NCBI GenBank assembly: GCA_030607235.1
Contig: JAUWEX010000011.1
Span: 1-12,430, forward strand
DNA length: 12,430 bases
From: Planctomycetota bacterium
GTDB lineage: Bacteria > Planctomycetota > B129-G9
Direction of reading: 5' to 3'
Part shown: piece after piece, positions 5,685-12,430 of the stretch
Layout: each line of letters opens with the position of its first letter
How positions within the stretch are numbered: position 1 is the stretch's first letter
Position numbers and translations under genes: made by a program
The notes under the pieces: model-generated
The model's database searches: none
The model's input: the letters and a program-made list of their open reading frames with translations, nothing else
Told to the model about the DNA's origin: nothing

Positions 5685-6362
5685 ATGTTTGTGGATATTC
5701 TCACGATATTCCCGGAGATGTTTGCGGGGGTGTTCGACCACAGCATCCTGAAAATAGCCCGCGAAAAGGGGCTGGCGGAGATCCGGCTGCACGATATCCG
5801 CGACTACTCGACGGACAAACACCGCAAGACCGACGACACCCCCTACGGCGGAGGCCCGGGGATGGTGATGACGTGCGGTCCTGTGTTCGGCGCGGTGGAA
5901 TCTGTGGCTACGGGCGAGCGAAGCGATTCGCGCCTGGTGATGTTGACGCCGCACGGCCGGCCTTTTACGCAGGCGATCGCCCGCGAACTGGCGGCCGAAA
6001 AGGGGCTGATTTTGCTCTGCGGGCGCTACGAGGGCTTCGACGAGCGGATTAGCGAAGGTCTCATGCCCGACGAGATTTCCGTGGGCGATTTCGTACTCAG
6101 CGGCGGCGAGATCGCCGCGATGGCGGTGGTCGACGCGGTGGTCCGGCTGTTGCCGGGCGTGCTCGGATGCGAGGCATCGACCGCGGACGAGTCGTTCGAA
6201 AACGGCCTGCTGGAATACCCGCAATACACGCGGCCTGCGGAGTTCCGCGGGATGCGGGTGCCGGAGATTCTTCTCTCCGGCGACCACGCGAAGATCGAAC
6301 AATGGCGCCGCGAGCGCGCGCTTGAGCGCACGTGGCAAAGGCGCAAAGATTTATTGGGATGA
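5685..6362 (+). CDS. trmD: tRNA (guanine37-N1)-methyltransferase
   Basis: TrmD is a dimeric SPOUT (trefoil-knot) enzyme that uses S-adenosylmethionine to methylate G37 next to the anticodon and prevents frameshifting. The 225-residue protein carries the family blocks [13 protein letters not shown] (50-62), [13 protein letters not shown] (110-122), [14 protein letters not shown] (133-146, the knot and SAM site), R154 and [11 protein letters not shown] (174-184). By ungapped comparison with the E. coli protein, the residue at the position of catalytic Asp169 is Glu (ADESF, E169), with an Asp just before it. The C-terminal tail is about 30 residues shorter than in E. coli. The ATG at 5685 has AGGGG 6 bases upstream and is the first in frame. 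It is followed by rplS 60 bases downstream; rpsP and rimM, frequent partners, are not upstream. Confidence 0.97.
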   Translation: MFVDILTIFPEMFAGVFDHSILKIAREKGLAEIRLHDIRDYSTDKHRKTDDTPYGGGPGMVMTCGPVFGAVESVATGERSDSRLVMLTPHGRPFTQAIARELAAEKGLILLCGRYEGFDERISEGLMPDEISVGDFVLSGGEIAAMAVVDAVVRLLPGVLGCEASTADESFENGLLEYPQYTRPAEFRGMRVPEILLSGDHAKIEQWRRERALERTWQRRKDLLG

Positions 6363-6422
6363 AGGGCCCCGGCGATGCGGCATGTGCCCGTCGCTGGATA
6401 GCAGATTACTCGGAGAGCCGTG

Positions 6423-6848
6423 ATGGACATCGTAAAGCAAATCGAACAGCGCCACATGAAACAGGAGTTGCCGGAATTCAGAATAGGCGACACGGTTGAC
6501 GTGCATGTGAGACTGAAAGAAGGCGAAAAGGAACGCATCCAGGTTTTCACCGGCACGGTGATAAGCCGCAAAGGCAGCGGAACCCGCGAAGCGTTTACCG
6601 TGCGCAGACTGGTGGCCGGCGAAGGCGTCGAACGCACCTTCCCGATTCACTCTCCGTCGATCGCCGACATCAAGGTTACCCGTCGCGGCAAGGTGCGACG
6701 CGCGAAACTGTACTACCTGCGCGATAAGGTCGGCAAATCGACCAAGGTCAAGGAACTCGTCATCGCGACGGAAAGCGGCAAGGTACGTCGCCGCAAGCGT
6801 GGCCGCAAGGTCAAACAGGCCGTCGCCGCGGAGGCGAAAGCCGAATAA
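6423..6848 (+). CDS. rplS: 50S ribosomal protein L19
   Basis: L19 sits at the 30S-50S interface and helps form an intersubunit bridge. The 141-residue product shows the typical start ([23 protein letters not shown]), the [21 protein letters not shown] stretch and the [13 protein letters not shown] signature, followed by a longer basic then Ala/Glu-rich tail (about 118-141). That makes it about 25 residues longer than E. coli L19. The ATG at 6423 is chosen over the GTG at 6420 because GGAG (6412-6415) is then 7 bases away. It lies 60 bases after trmD, with a hairpin in between (6369-6397), and is followed by a clear terminator, so it ends the trmD operon. Confidence 0.97.
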   Translation: MDIVKQIEQRHMKQELPEFRIGDTVDVHVRLKEGEKERIQVFTGTVISRKGSGTREAFTVRRLVAGEGVERTFPIHSPSIADIKVTRRGKVRRAKLYYLRDKVGKSTKVKELVIATESGKVRRRKRGRKVKQAVAAEAKAE

Positions 6849-6870
6849 TACTACGGCGCGAATACACAAA

Positions 6871-6899
6871 GCCGATCGCAAACGCGGTCGGCTTTTTTT
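6871..6899 (+). terminator. Intrinsic terminator after rplS
   Basis: A continuous 9-bp stem, GCCGATCGC with GCGGTCGGC (6871-6879 with 6884-6892, one G-U pair), closes an AAAC loop and is followed directly by seven T (6893-6899). It begins 22 bases after the rplS stop codon and separates the trmD-rplS operon from the yraN promoter. The outer CACAAA/TTTGTG bases can extend the stem. Confidence 0.93.
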
Positions 6900-6906
6900 G
6901 TGTCTG

Positions 6907-6935
6907 TTGACGCACTCCCGCCCGGCGGGTATGCT
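6907..6935 (+). promoter_or_regulatory. Predicted sigma-70 promoter of yraN
   Basis: A -35 TTGACG (6907-6912), a 17-base spacer and a -10 TATGCT (6930-6935) start only 7 bases after the rplS terminator. The predicted leader is about 23 bases. The spacer is very GC-rich. Confidence 0.65.
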
Positions 6936-6964
6936 GTGTCGCGGATGCTTGCGAGGAAGATTGC

Positions 6965-7381
6965 ATGACGCTGGAGAGCGCAAAAATCGGGCGGCTGGGC
7001 GAGCGGCGAGCGGCGGGATACCTGCGTCGGCGCGGATATCGGATTCTGTCGCGGAATTTCCGCACGCGCTACGGCGAGGTCGATATCGTCGCGCACGAGG
7101 GCGACGCGCTGTGTTTCGTTGAGGTCAAAACGCGCACTTCGCTGGAGTTCGGCGGCGGTGAGGAATTCATCGACGCTCACAAGATGCGCCAGATTGCGGG
7201 CGTGGCCGAGTCTTACGTGCGCAAGTTCGGTCTGGACGAGATGCAGCGGCGGTTCGACTGTGTTTACGTTCTCGTGAAACCCGGCGAGCGTCCGGCGCTT
7301 CTGGAAAAACTCTTCGGCCCGCGCGCGGAGATAAGGCTGGTGCGCGATGCCTTCACATACGACGACATCCGGCGCGGGTAG
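6965..7381 (+). CDS. yraN: UPF0102 family protein YraN, endonuclease-like fold
   Basis: A 138-residue member of UPF0102, a widely conserved family with a restriction-endonuclease-like core and no settled function. The typical motifs are present: an N-terminal G-R-LGERRAAGYLRRRGYRIL segment (9-28), RYGEVDIVA (35-43) carrying the family's E and D, and the FVEVKTR motif (51-57), which supplies the E-x-K pair of the nuclease-like active site. The ATG at 6965 has GAGG (6953-6956) upstream. yraN commonly follows trmD-rplS (often with rnhB between; absent here), so the neighbourhood fits. It has its own predicted promoter. It converges with clpX with 39 bases between the stop codons and no evident terminator there. 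Confidence 0.92.
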   Translation: MTLESAKIGRLGERRAAGYLRRRGYRILSRNFRTRYGEVDIVAHEGDALCFVEVKTRTSLEFGGGEEFIDAHKMRQIAGVAESYVRKFGLDEMQRRFDCVYVLVKPGERPALLEKLFGPRAEIRLVRDAFTYDDIRRG

Positions 7382-7420
7382 CGGGATTCAGGATGCGGAA
7401 TTTCTTCAGCGGCATAACCG

Positions 7421-8704
7421 TCAGGCGATGTCGCGTTTTTGTTTTGGCTTGGCCTTGATGTATTCGATCGGCGCTTCGCCTCGCGCGGTGGCGGCGGTAA
7501 CGATGCACCTGGATATGTTTTTGCGGCTCGATGGCAGGTCGAACATCGGGTCTAGCATGATGCTCTCGAAGATCGCCCGCAGCGCGCGTGCGCCGGTGTT
7601 GCGCACTATGGCGCGTTTGGCGATTTCGCGCAGGGCCTGCTCTTCGAACTCGAGTTCGCAGCCTTCCATCTCGAAGAATTTCTGATACTGCTTCACCAGC
7701 GCGTTGCGTGGCTCGACCATGATCTTTATCAGGTCGTCTTCGGTCAGCGGCTTGAGCAAGCAGATGATCGGCAGGCGCCCGAGGAATTCGGGGATGATGC
7801 CGAATTCGATGAGGTCTTCGATTTCGACCTTTTCGAGCAGCTTGCCCAGTTCCTCGGCCTCACCGCGCGGGTTTTCGCCGAGCTTGAAGCCGATGAGTTT
7901 TTTGCCGATGCGGCGCGAGATGATTCCCTTGAGGTCGGTGAAGGTTCCGCTGCAGATGAACAGGATGTTGGTCGTATCGACCTGGATGTAAGCCTGTTCG
8001 GGGTGTTTCCGGCCGCCCTGCGGCGGCACGTTGGAGACGGTGCCCTCGAGCATCTTGAGCAACGACTGCTGTACGCCCTCGCCGGAGACGTCGCGGGTGA
8101 TCGAGACGTTCTGGTTGGTCTTGCCGATCTTGTCGACTTCGTCGATGAAGAGGATGCCCTGCTGGGCGCGCGGCACGTCGAAGTTGGCGGCCTGCAAGAG
8201 GCGCAGCAAGAGGTTTTCCACGTCTTCGCCGACGTAGCCCGCTTCGGTAAGCGTGGTGGCGTCGCCTATCGCGAAGGGCACGTCGAGGATGCGCGCGAGG
8301 GTGCGCGCGAGCAGAGTTTTGCCGCTGCCGGTCGGGCCGATCAGCAGGATGTTGCTTTTTTCTATCTCGACTTCGGGGGTGTCCACGTTGCCGAGGAAGC
8401 GCTTAAAGTGGTTGTATACCGCGACCGAGAGGGTTTTCTTGGCCGATTCCTGTCCGATAATGTACTCGTCGAGGGCCTCGACGATGCGGGCCGGAGTTAC
8501 AAGGTCTTCGAGACTCGCGGGCGGAGGGGCCTGGCGGTTGGCCGTCTCCTCGGCGAGGATCGCGTTGCAGAGTTCGATGCACTCGTTGCAGATGTAGTGC
8601 CCGGGCAGGCCGGATATGAGCCTGCCGACATCCTTGGATGCGCGGCCGCAGAAACTACAGCGCTCCGGCCGTTTGGGCGGACCCTCGTTTTGCTTCTTGG
8701 TCAT
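7421..8704 (-). CDS. clpX: ATP-dependent Clp protease ATP-binding subunit ClpX
   Basis: ClpX is the AAA+ hexameric unfoldase that recognises tagged or regulatory proteins and feeds them to ClpP. The 427-residue protein is complete. It has the N-terminal C4 zinc-binding domain (C16, C19, C39, C42), Walker A GPTGSGKT (123-130), the pore loop GYVG (156-159), Walker [10 protein letters not shown] (184-192), the RKH loop (232-234), the ClpP-docking IGF loop (271-273), the arginine-finger region GRLP (309-312) and the sensor-2 GARALR (371-376). Everything needed to partner with the upstream ClpP is therefore present. The ATG at 8704 follows the clpP stop by 3 bases; only a weak GGGAAG site is seen, so expression may rely on coupling. 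It is the last gene of tig-clpP-clpX. Confidence 0.98.
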   Translation of the reverse strand: MTKKQNEGPPKRPERCSFCGRASKDVGRLISGLPGHYICNECIELCNAILAEETANRQAPPPASLEDLVTPARIVEALDEYIIGQESAKKTLSVAVYNHFKRFLGNVDTPEVEIEKSNILLIGPTGSGKTLLARTLARILDVPFAIGDATTLTEAGYVGEDVENLLLRLLQAANFDVPRAQQGILFIDEVDKIGKTNQNVSITRDVSGEGVQQSLLKMLEGTVSNVPPQGGRKHPEQAYIQVDTTNILFICSGTFTDLKGIISRRIGKKLIGFKLGENPRGEAEELGKLLEKVEIEDLIEFGIIPEFLGRLPIICLLKPLTEDDLIKIMVEPRNALVKQYQKFFEMEGCELEFEEQALREIAKRAIVRNTGARALRAIFESIMLDPMFDLPSSRKNISRCIVTAATARGEAPIEYIKAKPKQKRDIA

Positions 8705-8707
8705 GGC

Positions 8708-9316
8708 TTAATCTTCCCGGGCTTTGCCTTCGTCGCGCAAGGAGACGAGCACTTCGTCTATCAGGCCGTATTCCCTGGCCTGTTCGGCCGACATGTAGAA
8801 ATCGCGGTCGGTGTCTTTTCCGATCTGTTCGATCGTGCGGCCGGTCTGTTCGTGGAAAATCTCGATGAGTTTCTTTTTGGTCTTTTTGATTTCGTCGGCC
8901 TGAATGACGACGTCGCTGGCCGGGCCCTGTGCGCCGCCCCAGGGCTGGTGCATCATGATGCGCGCGTTGGGCAGGGCGTGGCGTTTGCCTTTCTCTCCTG
9001 CGCCCAGCAAAATCGCCCCCATGCTGGCGGCCATGCCCATGCAGTAAGTCGCCACGTCGCATTCGACGAATCTCATCGTGTCGTATATCGCCAGTCCCGC
9101 CGAAACCGAACCGCCGGGCGAGTTGATGTAGATGTTGATGTCGTCTTTTTTGCTTTCGCTCTGCAGGAACAGCAATTGCGCTACCACGACGTTAGCCAGA
9201 TGGTCGTCGATGGCGTCACCGATGAATACGATGCGGTCTTTGAGCAGGCGCGAATAAATATCGAAGTAGCGTTCCGTGTGTCCGCTCTTTTCTACGACCA
9301 TCGGTATTACTGACAT
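8708..9316 (-). CDS. clpP: ATP-dependent Clp protease proteolytic subunit ClpP
   Basis: ClpP is the serine-protease subunit forming the double-ring degradation chamber used by ClpX. The 202-residue protein has the catalytic triad S98 (in GMAASMGA), H123 (MMHQPWGG) and D172 (DTDRDFYM), and the INSPGGSV oxyanion segment at 64-71. The residue before the AAS motif is Met where many ClpPs have Gln. The short N-terminal stretch before the mature-like region suggests little or no propeptide. The ATG at 9316 has AAGGAG 6 bases upstream. It lies 44 bases after tig, with no separate promoter visible, and 3 bases before clpX, so it is probably cotranscribed with both. Confidence 0.98.
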   Translation of the reverse strand: MSVIPMVVEKSGHTERYFDIYSRLLKDRIVFIGDAIDDHLANVVVAQLLFLQSESKKDDINIYINSPGGSVSAGLAIYDTMRFVECDVATYCMGMAASMGAILLGAGEKGKRHALPNARIMMHQPWGGAQGPASDVVIQADEIKKTKKKLIEIFHEQTGRTIEQIGKDTDRDFYMSAEQAREYGLIDEVLVSLRDEGKARED

Positions 9317-9360
9317 TGCTTTCTCCTTGATTGTGTTGAGGGAAGTGAAATGCGTCTGTG

Positions 9361-10728
9361 CTATTTCGCTTCTTCTACTTCGGCTTTTTCGATTATGAAA
9401 TCGATAGTTTTTTTCTCGCGCATGTCGAGGCGCAGTTCGTTGATCACGCCGGTTTCTTCATAGAGCGCGGCCATCTCCTGCGGGGATTTGCCGTAGTGCG
9501 CCGCGATCCCGCCGATTTCGCGCATGATTTCATCTTCGGTTACGTAGATCTTCTCTTTGTCGGCGATGTGGCGCAACGTGAAGTAGCCCTTGAGCATCTT
9601 GCGGGCGTTTTCTTCGGCGGTGGCGTCTTCCCTGCGGATTTCTTCCATCTCTTTTTCGACTTCGGCGGTCTCCATCCCGTGCCGCTCCATCTCGATGCGG
9701 CGGCGGTGGAAGTATGCCTCGACCTGGCTCTTGACGAGGTCTTCGGGCAGGTCGAAATCGGTGCCCGCGATCAGTTGTTCGCGCACCTGCTCGGCGAGTT
9801 TGGCTTCGGCGGCGTGCTGCTTCTGCTTCTCGAGCACCTTACCGGTTTCTTCGCGGAGTTCTTCCATGTCGTCGTAGTCGAGTTTCTTGGCCCACTCGTC
9901 GTTGAGTTCGGGCAGGCTCTCTTCCTTGACGTCCTTGATTTTGATCTTGAGCGTGGCTTCTTTGCCGCGATATTCTTCTTCGCGGAAGTTGTCCGGCAGG
10001 GCCAGGGTCGTCTCGACTTCGTCGTTGCTCTTTTTGCCGCCAAGGATTTTGTCGAGTTCGCCGACCTTGAGGCCGAAGAACGATTCGCCGGAGACGATGA
10101 GTTGCGCGTCTTTGGTGTCGCGCAGCGTTTTGCCTTCGCATTCCAGCGAGAAGTCCATCGAAACGAGGTCGTTGGCCTTGACGCCGCGCTCGACCGGCGC
10201 GTGGGTGGCGGCGCGTTTGCGGATCATCTCTAGGTGTTCGTCGATGTCCCTGGTCTCGACCTTGACCGCTTCGCGCTTGAGTTTGAGGCCCTTGTAGGCG
10301 TCGATCTCGACGACGGGCTTGGTGGTAACGGTGGCGGTGTAGGTCATGGGGTTCTGCGCGTCCGCGTCGAAAACGACGTCGTCAACGACGGGCTCGCCGA
10401 TTGTGTCGAGTTCCTGGTCTTCGACGACCTCGGCCAGTGCGCGGGACAAAAGATCACTCTTGACCTCTTCGGCTACGCGGGAGCCGAAGCGCTTCTGCGC
10501 GACGCTCTTGGGTACGTGCCCCTTACGGAAGCCGGGCACGGTTACCTCTTCGAGGAGGTCCTTGTATGTTTTCTCGATCTCCGCCGCGACGGTCTCGGCG
10601 GGCACTTCGATTTCCAGTTTCTTTTTGCAGGGGCCGGCGTCTTCGATTTTGACGACGGGATTGATCTTGTCCTGTTGTTCCTGCTCGTCCTGTTCGTCCT
10701 GCTGAGTCTTGTCTAAATCGTCGGACAT
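9361..10728 (-). CDS. tig: Trigger factor, ribosome-associated chaperone
   Basis: Trigger factor binds at the ribosome exit tunnel and shields nascent chains; it also has peptidyl-prolyl isomerase activity. The 455-residue protein contains the ribosome-docking loop GFRKGHVP (66-73, where E. coli has GFRKGKVP), an FKBP-like PPIase domain (about 183-270) and a long helical C-terminal chaperone domain. The N-terminus carries an extra ~25 residues rich in Asp, Glu and Gln (for example [10 protein letters not shown] at 11-20) not found in E. coli. The ATG at 10728 has CAGGAG 7 bases upstream; a longer frame to 10776 would run through the -10 box. tig-clpP-clpX is a well-known gene order, coupling folding and degradation of new proteins. 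Confidence 0.97.
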   Translation of the reverse strand: MSDDLDKTQQDEQDEQEQQDKINPVVKIEDAGPCKKKLEIEVPAETVAAEIEKTYKDLLEEVTVPGFRKGHVPKSVAQKRFGSRVAEEVKSDLLSRALAEVVEDQELDTIGEPVVDDVVFDADAQNPMTYTATVTTKPVVEIDAYKGLKLKREAVKVETRDIDEHLEMIRKRAATHAPVERGVKANDLVSMDFSLECEGKTLRDTKDAQLIVSGESFFGLKVGELDKILGGKKSNDEVETTLALPDNFREEEYRGKEATLKIKIKDVKEESLPELNDEWAKKLDYDDMEELREETGKVLEKQKQHAAEAKLAEQVREQLIAGTDFDLPEDLVKSQVEAYFHRRRIEMERHGMETAEVEKEMEEIRREDATAEENARKMLKGYFTLRHIADKEKIYVTEDEIMREIGGIAAHYGKSPQEMAALYEETGVINELRLDMREKKTIDFIIEKAEVEEAK

Positions 10729-10766
10729 TCTAACGCTCCTGTAAAGGTAATAATTTTCCGCCGAAA

Positions 10767-10795
10767 ATACTAACACTCCGGTTGCTTTGCGTCAA
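10767..10795 (-). promoter_or_regulatory. Predicted sigma-70 promoter of tig-clpP-clpX
   Basis: On the minus strand a -35 TTGACG (10795-10790), a 17-base spacer and a -10 TAGTAT (10772-10767) give a leader of about 32 bases. No heat-shock (CIRCE or sigma-32) element is visible, so the operon looks constitutive at this promoter. Confidence 0.7.
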
Positions 10796-10852
10796 AGAAA
10801 ACTATCCGGGGTGAAATGATGGCGGGCTGGACCTTCGTCGCAAAATGAAAAA

Positions 10853-10927
10853 TGGAGCGGGTGATCGGATTTGAACCGACGACCTAGACGTTGGCAACGT
10901 CTCGCTCTACCCCTGAGCTACACCCGC
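10853..10927 (-). tRNA. tRNA-Gly (anticodon GCC), CCA encoded
   Basis: The minus strand folds into a 75-base cloverleaf. It has a 7-bp acceptor (GCGGGTG/CACCCGC), D-arm GCTC/GAGC, anticodon stem AGACG/CGTCT with loop TTGCCAA (anticodon GCC), 5-base variable loop, T-arm GTCGG/CCGAT with loop TTCAAAT, discriminator T (U) and genomic CCA. GCC reads GGC and GGT glycine codons. It has its own near-consensus promoter; the 3' flank has short T runs (TTTTTCATTTT) but no hairpin terminator, so some read-through to tig is possible. Confidence 0.97.
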
Positions 10928-10947
10928 TCGTCAATATTGCGGGCTAG

Positions 10948-10975
10948 ATTCTACAAACGGGCGCGAATTTGTCAA
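10948..10975 (-). promoter_or_regulatory. Predicted promoter of tRNA-Gly
   Basis: On the minus strand a perfect -35 TTGACA (10975-10970), a 16-base spacer and a -10 TAGAAT (10953-10948) lie 20 bases before the tRNA 5' end. The GC-rich sequence after the -10 (TAGCCCGC) could act as a stringent-control discriminator, as at many stable-RNA promoters. Confidence 0.78.
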
Positions 10976-11007
10976 CAAGATTTCGGCGAAGAAAGGCAGG
11001 ATTTCCC

Positions 11008-11036
11008 TTGACTTTTGCATGGCGATATGGCAATAT
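11008..11036 (+). promoter_or_regulatory. Predicted promoter of the arsR-permease operon
   Basis: A good -35 TTGACT (11008-11013) is followed at 17 bases by a weak -10, CAATAT (11031-11036). The spacer and -10 lie within the 26-base palindrome at 11018-11043, so a bound repressor would block RNA polymerase. Predicted start is near 11043, about 32 bases before the arsR ATG. Confidence 0.55.
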
Positions 11037-11043
11037 GGCCATG
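11018..11043. promoter_or_regulatory. Probable ArsR operator: 26-base near-perfect palindrome
   Basis: The site reads CATGGC-g-ATAT-g-GC-a-ATAT-g-GCCATG, centred between 11030 and 11031. Of 13 symmetric base pairs, 11 match. This matches the 12-2-12-like inverted repeats bound by winged-helix ArsR/SmtB dimers. Its location over the -10 region directly upstream of an ArsR-family gene supports autoregulation; binding itself is inferred. Confidence 0.72.
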
Positions 11044-11074
11044 TGATTTTGGTTCCCTTAACAGGAGATTCGAT

Positions 11075-11410
11075 ATGCAGAAGCGCAAAAGCCGAAAGCC
11101 GCACCGCCTTTCTGATGCCGATTATCGCCTGCGGGCGGGCATCGCGCAGGCGCTGGGTAACGCTAACCGTCTGAGAATACTCGACGCGCTCGCGGGCGGC
11201 GAGATGTGCGTGTGCGAACTGGTCGAACTTCTCGGCTGTGACCAGTCGACCGCCTCCAAGCACCTTGCGCTGCTGCGTGGCGCGGGGCTGGTTGAGGACC
11301 GCAAGGAAGGCCCGCGTGTTTACTATCGCCTGGCGTGCCCGTGCGTAACCGGCTTTTTCGACTGTATCGAAGAAGTCGTTGCGAATCGCGCGGAGGCGTT
11401 GCGCCGCTGA
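11075..11410 (+). CDS. ArsR/SmtB-family metalloregulator
   Basis: A 111-residue winged-helix repressor. The DNA-recognition region CDQSTASKHLALLRGAGLVEDRKEGPRVYYRL (55-86) is typical ArsR. The metal-binding helix has EMCVCELV (43-50): C45 and C47 match the CVC of classical arsenic-sensing ArsR, but the third cysteine of ELCVCDLC is Val here. Extra cysteines are at 55, 88, 90 (ACPC) and 97, so a C-terminal site may complete the sensor. Arsenite or a trivalent organoarsenical is the likely ligand, inferred from the neighbour permease; other thiophilic metals are possible. The ATG at 11075 is chosen for AGGAG (11063-11067) 7 bases upstream; the longer frame starts inside the operator and is unlikely. 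It is 22 bases upstream of the permease gene. Confidence 0.93.
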   Translation: MQKRKSRKPHRLSDADYRLRAGIAQALGNANRLRILDALAGGEMCVCELVELLGCDQSTASKHLALLRGAGLVEDRKEGPRVYYRLACPCVTGFFDCIEEVVANRAEALRR

Positions 11411-11432
11411 TCGTGGCGCGCGAGAAGAAGTC

Positions 11433-12430
11433 GTGAAGAAAAATTTACTCATATTAACCGTGATGGCGGCGGTGTTCCTGGCGGCGTATTTTGTGCCGGT
11501 CGACAAACTGGGTCTAGGCGAGGGGCCGGTGTACGAGTCGCTGGCGATGTTGCAGGACTACGCCCGGCTGCATGTGCTGACCTGCCTGGTGCCGGCGTTT
11601 TTCATCGCCGGCGGCATCGCCGTTTTCGTCAGCAAGGCCTCGGTGATGACGTATTTCGGCCCTAATGCCAACCGGGTGCTGGCCTATGGCGTGGCGGCTG
11701 TGTCGGGTTCGGTTTTGGCGGTTTGCTCTTGTACGGTTCTGCCGCTGTTCAGCGGAATCCACAAACGCGGCGCGGGGCTTGGCCCGGCGATAACGTTTTT
11801 GTATGCGGGTCCGGCGGTCAACGTCCTGGCGATAATAATGACGGCGCGGGTGCTGGGCTGGGAGTTCGGCGTGGGGCGCGCGGTCGGTGCGATTGTTTTC
11901 AGCGTGGTGATCGGGCTGATGATGCACCTGATTTTTCTGCGCGAGGAGCGCAAGCGCGCGGGTGGCGAGGGTTTCGTCGTGCCCGACGACGGGGGCAGGC
12001 CGTTGTGGCAACAGGTCGCGTTTTTCGGCGCGATGATAGGCGTACTGATCTTTGCCAACTGGGGCAAGCCCGACGAGGGGGTGGGAAAGGGTCTTTACAC
12101 CGCGATTTATTCGGCGCGGTATTTTATCGGCGCGGGATTTTTGGCGCTGGTGCTGCTGATTTTGTGGCGGTGGTTCAAGAAAGGCGAGATCGCCGAGTGG
12201 GTCGGTTCGTCGTGGGGCTTTGCGAAGCAGATTTTCCCGCTGCTATTTATCGGCGTTATTGTCGCGGGGTTTTTGCTGGGGCGGCCCGGGCATCAGGCGC
12301 TGATTCCGATGGAGTGGATCGAAAACCTGGTCGGCGGGAATTCGCTGTGGGCCAACCTGTTCGCCTCGGTTGCGGGGGCGTTTATGTATTTTTCGACGCT
12401 GACCGAGGTGCCGATTTTGCAGGGCCTTAT
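11433..12430 (+). CDS. COG0701/DUF318 permease, ArsP-like, 3' end outside window
   Basis: At least 332 residues of an integral membrane permease of the UPF0718/DUF318 group, which includes the organoarsenical efflux permease ArsP and uncharacterised YraQ-type proteins. An N-terminal hydrophobic segment (about 4-22) is followed by repeated membrane helices. The family motif VCSCTVLPLFSG-HKRGAGLGPA is at about 97-119, with C98 and C100, then TFLYAGPAVNVLAI (121-134). A second, related half begins near 308 (FASVAGAFMYFSTLTEVPILQGL), where the window ends. A loop of charged residues (169-190) separates the halves. The GTG start at 11433 is tentative: the ribosome site (GAGAAGAAG) is poor and the next ATG is at 11463. 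Cotranscribed with arsR, so probably an efflux pump induced by the ArsR ligand; arsenic specificity is an inference. Confidence 0.87.
   Translation, partial: MKKNLLILTVMAAVFLAAYFVPVDKLGLGEGPVYESLAMLQDYARLHVLTCLVPAFFIAGGIAVFVSKASVMTYFGPNANRVLAYGVAAVSGSVLAVCSCTVLPLFSGIHKRGAGLGPAITFLYAGPAVNVLAIIMTARVLGWEFGVGRAVGAIVFSVVIGLMMHLIFLREERKRAGGEGFVVPDDGGRPLWQQVAFFGAMIGVLIFANWGKPDEGVGKGLYTAIYSARYFIGAGFLALVLLILWRWFKKGEIAEWVGSSWGFAKQIFPLLFIGVIVAGFLLGRPGHQALIPMEWIENLVGGNSLWANLFASVAGAFMYFSTLTEVPILQGL

Noticed and set aside
5520..6338. A 272-codon minus-strand frame opposite trmD
   Set aside because: His/Arg/Ala-rich shadow of trmD with no motifs, and it runs through the trmD and ThiI-operon promoters.
8003..9313. 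A 436-codon open frame on the plus strand opposite clpX and clpP
   Set aside because: It is antisense to two unmistakable genes, has no ribosome site and no recognisable protein features; GC-rich third positions of the real genes keep this frame open.
9358..10233. A long Phe/Leu/Val-rich plus-strand frame opposite tig
   Set aside because: Shadow of the Glu/Lys/Asp-rich trigger factor; the odd composition is what the complement of such codons produces.
11015..11074. A longer ArsR starting at 11015
   Set aside because: That start lies within the predicted promoter and operator; the ATG at 11075 has a good ribosome site and gives the typical length.
10853..11410. tRNA-Gly next to arsR as a possible integration boundary of a metal-resistance island
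   Set aside because: Integration normally uses the tRNA 3' end, which here faces tig, not arsR; no integrase and no repeat of the tRNA 3' end was seen in the window.
1..12430. CRISPR array, insertion sequence, prophage or toxin-antitoxin module
   Set aside because: No regularly spaced direct repeats, transposase or phage-like proteins, and no short toxin/antitoxin-like pair could be recognised on either strand.

Overview
The window is a bacterial chromosome segment with fairly high GC. It holds 13 protein-coding genes and one tRNA, densely packed and mostly housekeeping. Promoters fit a sigma-70 pattern (TTGACN, 16-17 bases, TATAAT-like) and several starts are GTG with good Shine-Dalgarno sites, so this is a bacterium with ordinary expression signals. 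I cannot place it below that level. Several proteins, especially the trigger factor with its acidic N-terminal extension, have the feel of a PVC-group or deltaproteobacterial-grade Gram-negative, but this is an impression and not a result.

Left part (1-2761, minus strand): the N-terminal part of a type I phosphomannose isomerase (manA, cut by the window edge) has its own promoter. A 420-base gene-free interval follows (538-957). It contains a strong, potentially bidirectional intrinsic terminator (640-684) preceded, on the minus strand, by further nested inverted repeats that could be a structured RNA or a long 3' UTR. Next comes a two-gene operon: radA (DNA repair/recombination) and, overlapping its end, a small DUF2752 membrane protein.

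Centre (2901-5508): a stand-alone CheY-like receiver protein on the plus strand converges with, and overlaps by 30 bases, the end of a three-gene minus-strand operon. That operon encodes a ThiI/MnmA-like PP-loop ATPase, a LarE-like PP-loop sulfur transferase (GTGA overlap) and a Nudix hydrolase. Both PP-loop enzymes carry a CxxC plus a distal Cys, the arrangement used by [4Fe-4S]-dependent sulfur-insertion enzymes.

Right-centre (5627-7381, plus strand): trmD and rplS (translation) from a strong promoter, ending in a clear terminator, then yraN (UPF0102) from its own promoter. rpsP and rimM, common partners of trmD-rplS, are not immediately upstream.

Right (7421-10927, minus strand): the classic tig-clpP-clpX protein-quality-control cluster with its own promoter, preceded by tRNA-Gly(GCC), which also has a near-consensus promoter.

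Far right (11008-12430, plus strand): a cysteine-rich ArsR-family repressor and a COG0701/ArsP-like permease (cut by the window edge). A 26-base near-perfect palindrome lies on the predicted promoter and is probably the repressor's operator. This is the only clearly accessory, stress-responsive module. I did not find a CRISPR array, insertion sequence, prophage or obvious new defence system. The best leads are the untranslated structured region at 640-791, the tandem cysteine-containing PP-loop enzymes, and the ArsR operator/permease module.
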